A DNA stretch of 64,000 bases from contig JACTVC010000015.1 in the NCBI GenBank assembly GCA_018417955.1, positions 211,862 through 275,861 on the forward strand, written 5' to 3'. The notes beneath the pieces are model-generated. The model saw only the letters and a program-made list of their open reading frames with translations. It searched no databases and was not told where the DNA came from. Each line of letters starts with the position of its first letter. Positions within the stretch are counted from its first letter, which is position 1. Positions 1 through 13,800 of the stretch are shown one piece after another. Both the position numbers and the translations under genes were made by a program. The stretch is from Laccaria trichodermophora. Lineage: Eukaryota; Basidiomycota; Agaricomycetes; Agaricales; Hydnangiaceae.

Positions 1-1164
1 ATCATATTTGCGCCCAACATCGAGTAACAGACGATGATTTGTGAGTATACGTTGGAACTTTGAAGTTCCATGCATAACTTGAGGTGACGAATTCGCGCCT
101 AGCAATCGGCTCACCCATTTCGGATAGACAAATAAAGGAGCAAAGGAGTCGACCAGTGAGGGATCGGGCAAACGTAGAGCTACAACCAAGCGAGCGTAAG
201 ACCTCGCCGATGTATTCATAAGCCAGGGATGGGGCCCTGGGGAAGCAATGGGCACGTATAAATGAGTGTGTTCATCTGCGTAGACCCCAGAAGTAGGCAT
301 AAGAAGAGCAGAGACAGAAGCGCCATAGAAGGAACAAAACAACGATGTGGAGGTATAGAGAGACGGTTTGCATATGAACGCTCAAGGAGCTACGCGCATT
401 GACCGTGAAGGAGGCAATTCCATCGCAGTGTGGATTGGAGTGAAGGACAGGTTGACCGGAGAATTGCGTGGCAGACAGTAGTCCGTCAGGTCACCTTGAG
501 ACGGTTTTTAGAGTAGGAATAAACGTCCAGGCTACAGCTTTAAAATAACAGGTGAGCAAAAGAGACAACGACGACACGAGCTGGTTGAACTCACCCTAGC
601 CACGCCAATACCGAGATGTAACGTTTCCCCCACTGTATCCGCCATTGGTCTAGTTGTATCGAGTCGAAGCATAGCAGTAGCCGCTGAATCTAAGAAGCCA
701 CGAGATGGCGACAAAGTAGGAGACATGCTCGTTTGAATGAATAGAACTCTTCATGTGGAAACTGCGTATTCCCAGCCAGCCATGTCGCGCTGAGCCCGAC
801 ACCCCTGGTACTCGTCGTTTGTTCCGTCCATCGCGTTTCGATTGAGTATCGTTAGGGTTGTTCGTGTAGTTGATGTTGATGTCGCTCGCTTTGTCGACAA
901 CGGCACGAGGAATACGAGGCACGTGGCGAGATGACGAAGCAACATTGAAACAAGTTCACTCCTCCAACACTCCTCTGATGTTCTCTTCAAACCGGTGAGT
1001 TACCTACAGATCTGATTGTTGCAATTGATGACACTTACTAGGGCCAGAGTAGACATGCAAGAAAATATACTTTCAACAAGTGCTGCGTAAGGACCTGAAC
1101 TGCCAGTGGCGGTTGACTGGCGGAAGATTCCTTCGATCAAGTTTAAGTTGGATGGGAATGCGCC
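1..1164. other. unresolved stretch without a supported gene
   Basis: I find no complete gene here. Short open frames of 60-90 codons exist on the minus strand around 532-990, and one of them begins MPRIPRAVVDKASDI and reads like plausible protein. They cannot be joined with confidence into a gene model. The region may hold the remainder of a small-exon host gene that runs off the left edge. Confidence 0.3.
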
Positions 1165-1650
1165 CTATTGCCCAAGTCTGTCGCAAAGATGCACACACAT
1201 GCTGTATACTATTCCGCTTACCAACTGCATATGTCCCTCACAAAGTTTCTCTTGCAGATGGAGGGTGGCTATGGGAACGTCAGGAATCAGGATGACTCGG
1301 ATGGGATGTTGTCCACCGTGACTCAGTGTTCTGGAGTCAATTGTCCTGATCCCAACCTCGTCGACGTCAGCTTTTGAAGTTACCTGGAGAATAGCCCACG
1401 GAACCTTGAACGCTGACAAAACGCTGCACTCTGTCGAGGGGAATTTAGCGGTTGGGGCGTTCATCGCACAGACAAGGGCTTTCCGCACAAGGTCGCTTGT
1501 TTTCCTGCATCCGGAACGACACTCTCTACACGACATCTTCGTTGCCATTGATTGGCGACAATGTGGCTTGGGGAAGGTGTGTTTGCTGGATAGCGTAACG
1601 TACTTAGTTGAGAATTTGTATCGATTTGAAAGGTGTGATGCCCATTTCAT
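1165..1650 (-). CDS. hypothetical protein, 161 aa, unrecognised
   Basis: An open frame starting with ATG at 1650 (MKWASHLSN...) runs 161 codons on the minus strand. I recognise no family. A second ATG at residue 35 is followed by a small cysteine cluster (CRECRSGC). There is no signal peptide or membrane segment. Overlapping plus-strand frames of similar length (1406-1795) make the coding strand uncertain. The element with inverted repeats begins just upstream of its 5' end, so it could be an exon of a broken host gene or a chance frame. Confidence 0.22.
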   Translation of the reverse strand: MKWASHLSNRYKFSTKYVTLSSKHTFPKPHCRQSMATKMSCRECRSGCRKTSDLVRKALVCAMNAPTAKFPSTECSVLSAFKVPWAILQVTSKADVDEVGIRTIDSRTLSHGGQHPIRVILIPDVPIATLHLQEKLCEGHMQLVSGIVYSMCVHLCDRLGQ

Positions 1651-1852
1651 CGTTGCAAATGATCATTTATATATAATTACAGTCCTGTTCAGCTTGAAGG
1701 GCATATCATCTCCGAAAGCCCGCTGGCTTTCAAGTCTCGACAATAACCGTTCGTCGAACTCAAACTCGTTTCCGGCGCTCGGGTTACACGTATAGTCTCT
1801 CCTAGACAGACTTCGATATATGTGAAGTCGTACCTTTGTTCACGATATATGA

Positions 1853-3003
1853 AGTCTGTTATTTACCACGCCCTCCGAACCGCGTCAGAAAATGCTTATG
1901 TAAAGTGCGGACTTTGAAACCGCGTCGCGTCAATATTGTGTCTTTGCCGTTTGCTCTCGACATGATAACTCATGCACTTCTACTCTAATACACGATCACA
2001 GTTCGACGAAATTTTGCACGAGGACTTGCTCTAGTGAAGCAACGCGAAAAACGGCAGTCCGCAAGAGCTACTAACGAATCACGATGACGACGCTGGCCCA
2101 ATCTTATCCGACCCGCGACATGGGTAAGTCAGGCTCGTCCTTTTGGTACTTGTCATCTTATCATTAGCCAAGCTGGTTCTCTAAGACGATTGGGTATAGT
2201 CATCAGATTCAAGGTTGATGACTACAGGTTTCTGTATGCGAATTGATCGCCTTGCACAGACGCGTGCATGCCTTTTTGTGTTATCTTCTCCTGTCCCGCT
2301 GGTTTCTTCGCTGTCAGAGTCCTCAATTGCGAGAAATTTCTGACCCTAAACGCTCTGAAGAAACGGTAAATGAACTTCCCGAACAACGATTCGATCATTT
2401 CCAGCTCACAAGCGCAACGCTCTTGAAGATACGACGAACACTGCAAAGCGGCGACGAAGAGCTCTTACAACCTCGGCTCAGTTTCCCAAGTCCTTCATGA
2501 CTATGGTCTGTGGTATCAGACCTGCCAAAATGCGCCTGTAGAAGGATCGTCTGGGGGTAGTAGTAGAAAAGCGCGTCGCTTTGGGAAGGTTGGATGAGTC
2601 GAGGTTGGCTCGAAGATCCACCAAGGGTGCCTAGATTGTTGAATTGGGAGCCGACAAGTGGAGGAGTGGTATTTGATGACCCATGTTGGTGGTTTCGAGA
2701 TGTTGGAAGAAGAGAATTCGATGGAGATGGCAGGAAGCGTCTGATAAACTCTGGAGTTTCTGATATTTCAGCGATTGGTTTCAATTTCTTGAGAGATCTG
2801 ACAATTTTTGTGTTGCTAGCCATTGAGGTTGAGGCTATAATGAAATATGAATGGCATTTGTGACGGCAGACAGTGTCAAAAAAGTTTAAACGCGTCGAGA
2901 GGTACGAGGGTGTTCCTCAATATTGACGCGACGTGGTTTTAAAGTCCGCACTTTACATAAGCATTTTCTGACGCGGTTCGGATGGCGCGGTAAAAACAGG
3001 ACT
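1853..3003. mobile_element. 1.15-kb element with ~85-bp terminal inverted repeats
   Basis: The segment 1853-1937 is repeated in inverted orientation at 2918-3003 with only a few differences; the shared core covers GAACCGCGTCAGAAAATGC and GTAAAGTGCGGACTTT. No flanking TSD could be fixed, partly because the right end abuts the TSD of the next element at 3004. The inverted repeats and the size fit a non-autonomous TIR DNA transposon. The interior is not repetitive and has coding-like frames on both strands, so it may be a gene-carrying (Pack-type) element or may enclose a small gene of its own. No transposase is recognisable. Confidence 0.7.
2395..2823 (-). CDS. hypothetical protein inside the TIR element, 142 aa
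   Basis: An ATG at 2823, about 95 bp inside the right inverted repeat, opens a 142-codon frame beginning MASNTKIVRSLKKLKPIAEI, basic at the N-terminus and Ser/Asn/Pro-rich afterwards. The family is not recognised. On the other strand, a short ATG exon near 2090 ends in a good donor (CATGG/GTAAGT) and a coding-like frame lies at 2243-2500, so either strand could carry the real gene. It is located wholly between the inverted repeats, which suggests cargo or a captured gene fragment. Confidence 0.28.
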   Translation of the reverse strand: MASNTKIVRSLKKLKPIAEISETPEFIRRFLPSPSNSLLPTSRNHQHGSSNTTPPLVGSQFNNLGTLGGSSSQPRLIQPSQSDALFYYYPQTILLQAHFGRSDTTDHSHEGLGKLSRGCKSSSSPLCSVRRIFKSVALVSWK

Positions 3004-3056
3004 ATTACACGTAGTGCTTGAAGGTCCGGTTAATTAACCGGAAAATAACTGAGACC

Positions 3057-4076
3057 AGACCGGACCTAACTGCAAAAAGACCAGACCGCGGTTAGTGGTA
3101 GGACCCCGGTCAATAGCAGAAACGGTCTGGTCCCGATCCGGACAAAAAATCTGGATTTTCGCAAATCGGCTGGGAGCCAGTCCGGACAGAAAGTGACCAA
3201 ATGTTGAAAGTAGCCAGAACCCCAGCCCGGACAAAATTGCTCAGGACACATACACCCTCAAGCAGCAGTCCGGACAGAAGGTCTCTTAGCTGAGTCGTCA
3301 AGCGTGCGATATGGCGTGTGCCACTTCTCCCTGAGAACGGATGTTTGATCCACGCACTAAACATTTGGTGCATTGCCCTTATTTTACACGTGTTTTTGTA
3401 GTTGACTGGTTAGTTATGCTCAATAAGCCCGGATAGCCCTCCATTCCCGAAACCTCATGGACTTTGTAGATAGACCGAGAACACTCGATTTGATGTGCCT
3501 GGTGTGACTGTGATTTTTCAAACAAAACAATCCCTCCTCCTTTCATCTCCCCAATTTCTTTGCCTCATCGACACCAAGATAACTGACACACAATTGGCTG
3601 CGTCTTTCATTGAAGTAACATCAGAAGATGCTGATCGTTACTGAGCCCTGCGAAATGGTGAAAAAGAATTTACAGCAGTGATAAAACTCTCGAAAAAACG
3701 AGGTGGCGGGGGGGGAGATTTTGATTTAGAAGACTAGTTTACATCATACTATGTATTCATGGCCTAAACGTCGTTTTCTTGTTTGTTGAAGCTCTGGGGG
3801 TGTCTCTGGACTGTTTGCGCCTACCTGGGCCAACTTTTATGCCCTGGATTGGCTAGCTCTGTGGATCCGGATGAATTTTTGCTGAAAAACCCCCAGATCT
3901 GCCAACCTGGACAGAAACTGCGAAATGGCGTCCGGACAAAACCCCCATTTTCGGGATCAGACCGTTTCTGCTATTGACCGGGGTCCTTTAGTGGTTATTC
4001 AATTCTGGAAATGAAATAACCGGTTATTTTGCAGTTAACTAACCGTTAAAAAACCAGTTATGACCGGTTAAAATCG
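3057..4076. repeat. imperfect inverted repeat inside the outer hAT-like element
   Basis: The block around 3100-3145 (GACCCCGGTCAATAGCAG followed by AAACGGTCTG) is repeated in inverted orientation at about 3945-3990, with weaker matching out to 3057 and 4076. The region between is AT-rich, with no gene. It may be subterminal structure of the hAT-like element or the trace of another foldback insertion. An apparent reading frame at 3783-3977 is a by-product of the repeat. Confidence 0.6.
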
Positions 4077-4141
4077 ACCCTATTATACCCCTTCAAAACA
4101 CATCTAAAAGCATGAGAAACGATAAAAATCTGACAGAGTTA

Positions 4142-4497
4142 TTGAGTTTAAACTATGTTTACTCAAGTCCAATAAGCACTGACCAAAGCTTGAGTTACAC
4201 GCATACAATATAGTCATCACATTCACCAACATGCGACTACGAGCCACTGCTCAATTGCCTGCTGGCAAACTCTACATCCACACTTGGACTCGAGCTTCAT
4301 GATCCACGCTTGGATCACAGCTTATTTTAGACTCGCACCACCAGTTGAGGAGTGAGATGAAACGCCCCTTTCTGTAAGGCTCTTGTTTCAACATCTCACT
4401 CCCTCAGCTAGGTGCGATTCCCATTTCATTTTTGTAAGGCTCTCGTTAAAATAGCTCACAACCTCTCTTTAGTTAAGCTGTTTTCTCATTTTCGTCA
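4142..4497 (+). repeat. split direct repeat A1 of the Ngaro-like element
   Basis: About 356 bp, starting TTGAGTTTAAACTATG and ending near CATTTTCGTCA, nearly identical to A2 at 27162-27518 (scattered substitutions and a 1-bp indel). The LTR element inserted 12 bp downstream of its end. Confidence 0.88.
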
Positions 4498-4509
4498 ATA
4501 AAACACTTC

Positions 4510-4877
4510 TGTAACGGTGTGGTAGTACATACTCCATGCGTGACTTAGAATCATCGTATTTACTTGTATTTATCCCTACTCTGTATAGCGTTGCATTCAC
4601 AACAAAGATACTCACTTTGCAACCACATTATACATTACATGTGGACGGAGTCACCCCATTTCTATACGGCTAGGCAGCCTTATGCCTCCCCTCCGGGATA
4701 CAAGAGTCCTGCGCCGGGTGACCGCGCCCCAGCTCCTGGGTCACAGGATATCCTTCACGTGGTGTCGCCTCGCGGCACCACTTTACTATCTCTCTCCCGC
4801 GTACCCCAGATATTCTCCGCCGCCATCTCGCACTCACGCCTTCGTCAAGAAGTCCCGATCAGCCCTACGGTTTCACA
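4510..4877 (+). repeat. 5' LTR
   Basis: 368 bp, TGTAACGG...TTTCACA, identical by eye to the 3' LTR. The long internal reading frame is already open within it, with an in-frame ATG at 4639. Confidence 0.93.
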
Positions 4878-7800
4878 ATGGTGGGGGCACCGCGGACTTC
4901 ACCAAGATGAAGTCCGTGAGCGCAGAAGCTCAGAGAAACTAGATAAGGCAAGTCTGATTGACAGTTCCTGTCAACTCACGACAGTTTCCAGACCTTCCAA
5001 CTCCCAAGTAAACCTAAAACCTAACACTGGTGAGAAAACCGTTGACCACGTCTCGCTCGAGGCTCCCACACCCTCGTTAGCGCGAATACCCGCCGCTTTC
5101 GAGGGCAACGGCTCTGTATCGCCTTTGCCCATGTTAGCGCGAATACCCGCTGCTTTCGATGGTAACAACTCGGCTACGACGAACAACGGTTCTAGGCTTT
5201 CAATAACCCCGACATCGTCAAAGACTCAATCTCTCCCAACCAACACAAGCTATGCCCATCGCAGTTGCGTGAAAAACTGCCGTTATCAGGACTTTGAAAG
5301 CTGGGATTTCCCCTCGCAGACAAGCTCAATGGTGATATCCCCTGAAGAATCCCCATCCCGTCATCGCCCTAATCACCAACCGCCGCCGTTTAAACCAGGC
5401 ATCTGTGGGCGGACCACCTCGTTACTCTACTCGACAAAATGGACAACCTACCCTTTCAATGACGACCGCCATAGAATCGAATTCTGCAACTCCAATCACT
5501 CTTCCAGTCACGAAATCGTAGCGCTGATAAGGACTAGGGAAAAGGAGAGGGGGGTGCCGATGACGGAAAAACCTGACACTGAACCTGATTTCCCCACTCA
5601 TGGTAGCCCTGTACCCTCGATAGCGCGAATACCCGCCGCTTTCGAGGGCAACAGCTCGGAAATGACGGACGACAACTCCACGTCTCCCAAACCTATGCTA
5701 GTGCTGATACCCGCTGCTTTTGAGGATCTTGAAGGCCGGAAGTCCCCCACGCTAACGAGCCCTCAATGGTGCGAAGTTGAACCAATCGACGACCCATTCA
5801 GTCAATCCAACCCGGAATCTCCGTTAGCACGTAATCTCTCAACTTTCGAGGGTGACAGCGCCCCTCGGCTGATCAACAGCCCCTCGTCCTCGAATACGCC
5901 GCATGAAGATGAGAACACGATCCATCAAACCTCCCAAGTCTCACCCATGCCCTCGATAGCGCGAATAGTTGCTGCTTCTGAGGGTAATGACTCAGCTACG
6001 ATGGATGACGACTCTACACCCTCCCTATCCTTGTTAGTGCGTTTACCCGCTGCTTTTGAGGATCTTGAAGGCCGGAAGTCCCCCACGCTAACGAGCCCTC
6101 AATGGTGCGAAGTTGAACCAATCGACGACCCATTCAGTCAATCCAACCCGGAATCTCCGTTAGCACGTAATCTCTCAACTTTCGAGGGTGACAGCGCCCC
6201 TCGGCTGATCAACAGCCCCTCGTCCTCGAATACGCCGCATGAAGATGAGAACACGATCCATCAAACCTCCCAAGTCTCACCCATGCCCTCGATAGCGCGA
6301 ATAGTTGCTGCTTCTGAGGGTAATGACTCAGCTACGATGGATGACGACTCTACACCCTCCCTATCCTTGTTAGCGCGTTTACCCGCTGCTTCTGAGGATA
6401 ACGACTTAGCCGCGACGGGCGTCGACTCTACTTCTTCCATACCCTCGTCATCGCGACTACCCTCTGCTCTCGAAGGTAGCAACTCGGCTACGACAGATGA
6501 CGACTGGTCACCCTCAACTACTCTGTGTGAAGACAAGACCGCTGGCTATCAGGCCAACCATGTCGTTCCTAGACCCACGTTAGCACACAAGCTTGACGAT
6601 TTCGAGGGTGTCCACCCAAATTCAACGGATGACCATATCGTGCCTCCGATATTCATGATAACGCGATTATCTGCCACTTTCGAGGAGCATGACCCGATTA
6701 CGGCAGACAACGGCTCGCAGCCTCCAAAAACCCTAACAACGCCAAAGGAACGGACTCTCCCCTCCAACACAAGCTATGCCCGCAGTAGTTACACGAGGAA
6801 TTGCCAGCGGCAAGCCCTTGGAAGCCGGAATCTCCTCTTGTGGACGAGCCAAGCGGCCGCATTCTCAGAGAAATTCCCATTTCATCAATGTCCTATCATC
6901 TATACAAGCTCTCAATTGTGTAAAGGTGAATTGACTGTCGACCCAGTCAGTCAATCTGCCACCACCCCAGCAATCTCGTTAGCGCGAAATCTCGCTGCTT
7001 TCGAGGGTGACGACGCTACTCGGCTGAACGTCCACTCCTCACTAACGACCAGTCCACTGTCATCTCTCCCAATTGACAAATTCCGGACCCCAACAACTCA
7101 AACGATTATAGTCCATGAGAATTCCCCTCCTCGTCAATGCCCTAATCACCCTCGACCACCACTGATTAGACCTGGCGGCCACCAACAAACCACTCCTTTG
7201 TCTTACCGGACAAGAGCGACTACCCTCTTGAACTGGGCTGCCTCTAAAAAGGCAAACTCAATACCCGTGCCCATAGAGAAGGGTGCGAATGAAGTGCTCA
7301 TCACTTGTAAGAGCACGAATAACCTGAGAAACAATGTCAGTGACTCCTGCTACTCTAATCATGATCTTGTAACGCTGTCAATGCCGAGAAGAGAAAAGGG
7401 AAAAGGAGTAGCAGAGGAAGAGGAACATGCCCTTGAAGTCGCCCTCCCCCGGGGCAACATTCCTTCGCCCCTATCCGACCACACACTCCCGGAAATGCAC
7501 TTGCTGTCCAAGTTCAGGTGGGCAGATCCATCCTCGAATTCTGCAGCCTTCCAACGCGTGAATCAAACGGCCGTACCTGGTAAAAATGTGACTAAGATTC
7601 TCACTGCCCCGGAGAGCGCGAACGACTCTATAATGACCGCAGCTCTCAAGAGCGCGAACCTCCCAGAAGCAACTATTTCCGACAATAAGACCTGGGGACC
7701 TTCCTCCGTCAGCGCGGAACAGCTTGTTACTGTAGTCGCAGCTACTCAAGGAAAGTTCCGGAATGATGAGAAGCAAGCATCCTCGTCAAGTCGAATTAGG

Positions 7801-10800
7801 GGAGAGAGTGATCCAGGAACAGTGACAGTAGAGCGTGAAGACTCAACCGAGCCCCATGTGGACCTCTGGGATATAGGGAACATTGTCCTCACCTACTACA
7901 CCCTCATATCTGTATTGGGGCCCGCGCTCATGAGTCCCCATTCCTTAGACAGCTTGGCTCCTGAACGAACATTTCCAAATCCTAGGATCTCGCAAAACGA
8001 GAAACGAATGCCCACGCCCCTCGAAGTCGCTGCCTTGACCATCGCTGCTCACAAGAGCGCGAACTATTCCGGGCCAAAGACCCCCTACAAAACTACTGGG
8101 AAACTCCACTCGGCCAACCTGAATCAGTTCGCTGCCTTGCGCGCGGTCATCCATGCTAGAATCAAAAGTGATGAAGCCTTAGCCTCCCCAATAAGTCGAA
8201 TTGCGAAGGAAAAGGAGCTAGAAAGGACGGCAGAAGAGCGAAAGGATTCGTCCCTGTTTCATATGATCCCTTGGGGCGTTAAGGCCCTCTCGCCCACAAA
8301 TCGCAATACTGTGAATGTATCCGAACCTGCGTTTGGGGGTCCCCACTACTCAGATGTTACGACCTTAGAGGGAATATTCTCAAGCTTTACAGTCTCTTGG
8401 AATCATGGGAACTACCTCAATACAAAGACCCTCGCCAAGATTACCCAGGAAGCTTCCTTTACTGACACCAATTGGCTCGCTGCCTCGAGCGCGGCTACTC
8501 AATCCAAGGTTCTGAATGACAAAACCCAAGTGTCTTCATGCAGCCAAGTTGGAAAGGAAGAATTCTGGAGCTCTGGGTCCATCAAGAACCCGCCAACCCG
8601 GATGGAACCAGTTACTACACCGTTGAATCATGCTTCCGAATTTCCTATCTTCACCGCTGCTAAGGATGCTTCAGTACCTGGCATTCTAACCCTACTGGAA
8701 CGAACAAAAAACTGTCGAAGTGAGCACCTAGTAGGATGCTCCAGTCCCGATGACCTTTGCGTGGTCGTACGAAACTCGCATTCGGAAGCGTCCCAGATGG
8801 TTTTAACGAAGAATCAAACACTTCAAGTCTTGGTGAAATCCCTCTACGATCAAGCTTATACGGCTCACCGCGTACTACTACATCTTACAACTATGATCTC
8901 TAATCAAATCACACGACCACTCGAGATGGAATTAGAACTAGCTAAGATGAAGAAAGAGGGCGTAGACCCTCAGGGTCCACCCCATAAGGAAGATGGTCTT
9001 GAGCCATTAGCGAGTACAGTATTACCAAGTCCACTCCCAATAGACTGCTCCATCCTGATAAGACTGTCTTCCTGCCCCGCTGCCTTAATAGGCGCGAAAG
9101 GAATGCACGCGTCTTGCAGAAGCGCGAACAAAGTGCCTACAGTTATTAGGAGTGCAAATAACCCTGGACCTAACAGAACTGCCAGAGAAACCTTCGCGTT
9201 AGAACTGTCTTTGTCTGTAGCCACGACGCAGTTTACACGTAGTAAATCAAACAGTCCGTGGGAGGTAGAGATCAAAAGCGAGGATCAAAGCGAGGCCCAT
9301 CCTCGACCAGTAGGCCTAGTCGAGGAAACTCTTACCTCTTCTACCAAACTCGAAACCTCCAATGGAACTGAACGCAATAGATTGCCCAAAGCCGTGTGGG
9401 CAAACCCATTCATAGAACGAATCTTACAAGTATTAGCAAACTACATTCCCAAACAAAAACGGGATCGCTTCTTATCGAATTATGACCGTCCCCCTCTGAG
9501 TCGACAATTACGGGCCCCTCATTTAGATCAAACGGAGCTATCACCTACCTACCACAAGCCACGACATTATCCGACAGTACTTTTGAAATGTTTCATAAGG
9601 AATTTACTGACCAGAAAGGAGTGTTATAGCTCAATCCCCAGAGGTTTCATAGGGATTGTTGCCTATTTACGCAGTCAAGTCATTAAGGACTATTGGGTCC
9701 TTACTAGGTTCTCTATTCAGTGTCTGCAAGTATCATGTTGGGCAGAACTTCAAAGAATTAATGGAAGGATCCAGAAACGAAGACACACTCGAGAACAAGC
9801 TCAAAGGAAGCGACACTCCCATCTCCTTATCAACTCCCGAATCGACTTCGAAACTCTTATCGAGCCCAACCGGACAACTCTTCAAACTGAGTCGACTGCC
9901 TTCGGAATCTGGCAGTGTCAATCTTTGGCGTCCCATCGTCTACTGAAAGGGGAAGGGTTCATAATCTCGAAGTCTCCTCCGGCTCCTACCTTAAGGCCGA
10001 ACTTTGCGCATGACCCTGCTGCAAATAGGAGACAGAGTATAGGAAGAACTGGGGACCTTCTAGTACCGGATTTTATATCTGTTCATGAATCAAAAAGCTG
10101 TTCTGTGCAGCAATCACCGAAACCAGCAAGAATCATCATTCGCCCCAGAGCACCTGCTGCATCCCATTTGCGCAAACTAAGTCTGAAATTGAGGACCTCC
10201 TACGCTCAACGTGGGCGGGAAACGTTACCAACTCCGAATCACGCCTTCCTTACCTACCATTGCGACGTTATAATTACCGGAATTAGACTCCATTTCATAA
10301 GTGGAGAACGTGCTCAAGGCCAAACTTACAGCTTCAATAAGGGAGCTTTCGGTTTTACCGTATTGGACATACGATTAGCAGTCAACCGAATCCACAAGGA
10401 GTTGTCAGCTCCCTGGCTGCGGGTCGAATACCACAAAAGACCTACGCTATGCTACGGTAGTAATCATTCGCATGCTACGTATGCAATGAATGCAGAAATT
10501 AACAGTTCGAAAGACGAAAGAGAATCCTACACCCGTAGTAGGGAAGCAGACAAAGAGAGATACATGAACCTCGCTAGTAACACAGAAGCTAAACCCTTCG
10601 ACCAATTATTCTGGGCTGGGGGGCCTACAACCGTGACTAGAGAGGAATTTCTGCATGACAGAACAAGGAAAGGAGCAACCATTGAACCAGACAATTCTGA
10701 TGTACGCTCCAGCCTACCGTGTGTGGAGTGCATCTATGCCCGCTCCAAACAAGTCCTTTGGAATTGTCCTCCTTCCAGGAAACGTGACGTTATTCATAAG

Positions 10801-13800
10801 GTTCTCGAAGATTTAGATCCCGACAAAATTGAAGAAAGGGATGGGCGTTGCTTGTTCATGTGGGTCACATGCGCAACTCAGAATAATCCGGAGGGATCGT
10901 TCGCTGCTATAAAGCGCGATAGAGTCACCGTCAAAATGCACAAAGTCTTTGACCAAACCAAAGTGTTACCGGTCGCAACTTATCATCGAGTGCTTGCATT
11001 TCACCATGACTGGCAAAGAATTAGGCGTTATGAAAGGAGGAAGAGCAAAGGACTATCCCTAGTCTCCAGAGCTTTGGGACGAACCTCCGCGAAGACGATG
11101 GAACCTGTCGAGGATCTTCAAACCGTCAGCAAACTAAGTGTCACTAAGTTCATCATTGAGCATCGCGAGTTATTCGGGCGCGTAATATTCGCCGCCTCTG
11201 CTCGGCACTGCAATCTAGCAGTTGAAATCTCGGCAGTGTATACGACGGGGTTCTTCATCCATGGGAAGGCTGTAGCACGCGCAAGACCTAAGGATAGCGC
11301 GAAACAGCACACAGAATTCATGACCTCGAACGAGGCCCTCATCCGGCCTTCTACTGTTACCTTAGGCACGGAGGGTCAAGACATAATGATTGCCTCCTCC
11401 TTAACCATCATTGTCGCCAGCCTTCTCCCGTGGCATGTCCTAGGGGGGGAAGCAGTTGGGTATCCGCACGACCCAGGTGTTACTATGAACAAACCTCGAG
11501 ACGAAGGATGCCTACATGACCTGGATGTTGTGATTGACAGACCTCGAGACAAAAAGCCCGAAGTAGTTGGGTATCTGCCTGACCCAGAGGTTACTACGGA
11601 CAAACCTCGAGACAAAGGACATTTACATGACATGGATGTTGAGACTGACAGACCCCAAGAAGGAGAGCTCTTGAGTAAGACGACAGATTCTGCAGAAGCT
11701 ATGAAGACAAATGTTCCTAGAACACTAGAGATTATGGGGTATCTGATAGCAGCTGCCCCGGAACATGATGGTCGAATCAAGGGCTGCCTCCCCTGGGAAT
11801 TGGAGATCACAGCCTTTTCGAAGAATCCTCTAGAGCGGAACAGAGACGAGCCACTTGACCTTAACCCAGAAACATTCCCCGAGTTTAGAGAAGGATCGTC
11901 TAGAGTGTGGCCTAGAAATGTTGCAGCCTATGAGATGAATGATCGATTAAAACATGTAAAAGCGCGAATTCAAACCCCGCCGCTACCTAATATTCAATCG
12001 ACCTCAGAACCCACGAACGAAGCGCAACCAGCTAAGCTTAAAGCTACAGGTCGACTGCTTTTGAAGGGACCCCAAGCATCTTCGTTGGATATCCTAACAG
12101 GGTCAATCCGACTCGAAACTGCTGAAGTCTCTGAAGTAAAAACCGTCTTTCGATGCCGCTTAAGACCTTGGTGGATCGAAGGAATGCTACTCAATCTTAT
12201 ATCCCTGCAGTCACCCGTGTTCGACTTCACGATCTATTCAAAAGACGGGAAAGGACATTCAATCTGCCCAGACAAATTGTTAGGAGCCGCAGCTGTGTCG
12301 GGGTTATTCTTAGTATCAAGTCCCATAAAAGACTACAGGAGTCACACAATCGTGTTGCTATTAGGACAAAAACTCTTGCAATTAGAATGGCTAGCGCTTA
12401 AGGAGGAAGTGCAAGCTACCTCGACCCTTGCTCATCCTATGTCATCGAACCAGCGACCGATATCCTTCGAAACGGCCATTCATTTCCTAAATCATGCTTC
12501 TCCCTACTCTATGATCACAACTCCCCTGCTTGACCTCCTAAGTGGGGTTGTGGAACGACAGCAGAGCGCGGATTCTATAATTATCCTCGAACAGACCAAG
12601 GATGCTCGCGCGAATAATCTCGAACCAGAACACCCAATAGCGAATAAATCCTACCGATTATATACAAGCACCTTGAACCTGACCCCAAGAATCAGACTAC
12701 GACAAGGCCAGCCTACACTAGTAAGGGATCTTGAAGTAACCTTTAGCCATAACAGATCGAAAGGAGTATGGGAGGTGGTTAACAAAATGCCTCAATTAGT
12801 CGATAAGCTACCCAAGGAGCGATGTGAAATTCATCTAACAAACGGATGGGGGGCTATGCCAGATGTAACCAACGAGCGAATAGGTCAAGTAATCGCCTCG
12901 GGGAAGTGGACATTTAAATCAGCAGGAATCTACTACGAAAGGGAGGGAGACACCTTTATCATCAATCACGCAGCCTTAGAATGGGCGCGAGTCCTTAAAA
13001 GGGTCAATCAACAACTAGTCGCTTGGGGGGCCGTTGCCACCGTTCACCGTTCACCCAGACATGAAACCAATTCTCCATTGGATAACAATAGTGTACCCAT
13101 AAGGGCGACTGCTGTACCTAACCAGGCCGCTTACCCTACAAGGCGATGGGAAGACGCCATTGATAGTCAAATCCTAGAGGTTTACACCAGACCACTCGCA
13201 GCCGAGGGAAAGCACAGAAGCCCTCTAGACTCGGAGAAGGCAGTTAAGGATGAATTCAGCGAGACTAGAATGAATCATCAAATCGAGATGAACTCTTTGC
13301 CCCTAAATCGGACAGACCCAGGAGAACAGTGTCATGAGACTATACCGGTCTATCTCTCTAGGTTCATTCGTTTCACCAATATACATGCCCCCTCTGGCAC
13401 CCACGACGCAGGATGCTCCTATGATAGTTGCGCAGATGGACCGTTACGGATAAAGCAAATAACGGACAACGGGACGAATCGCCCCTGTGAGGTATGCAAT
13501 GCCTACCATTCGTCCGAATTGCTATGCAGCACTTCGTGGAGGAAGAGAATTAGCCTGAGTGTGCCCGCTTCCGAGGGCAAGGACTCCTTACTATGCTGTG
13601 AGCGATCCCTGCTCAACGTTAGTTGGGCAATGAAGGTTCAAAAGGGCCTTAGACGCAGACAAGGGTGTGTCGAAGTAGAAGAAATAGATAATTGCCATTT
13701 AGATACATGGCCGAATGGGATGGAAGAACACCAAAAACGACGATACTTGAAGGAGAGTATCTCATGCTTTGACAAATACAAGGGCTATCCTCTTAAGCGC

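Noticed and set aside
8970..11810. Minus-strand frames of 80-144 codons inside the giant ORF
   Set aside because: They are shadows opposite the long plus-strand frame, without recognisable domains.
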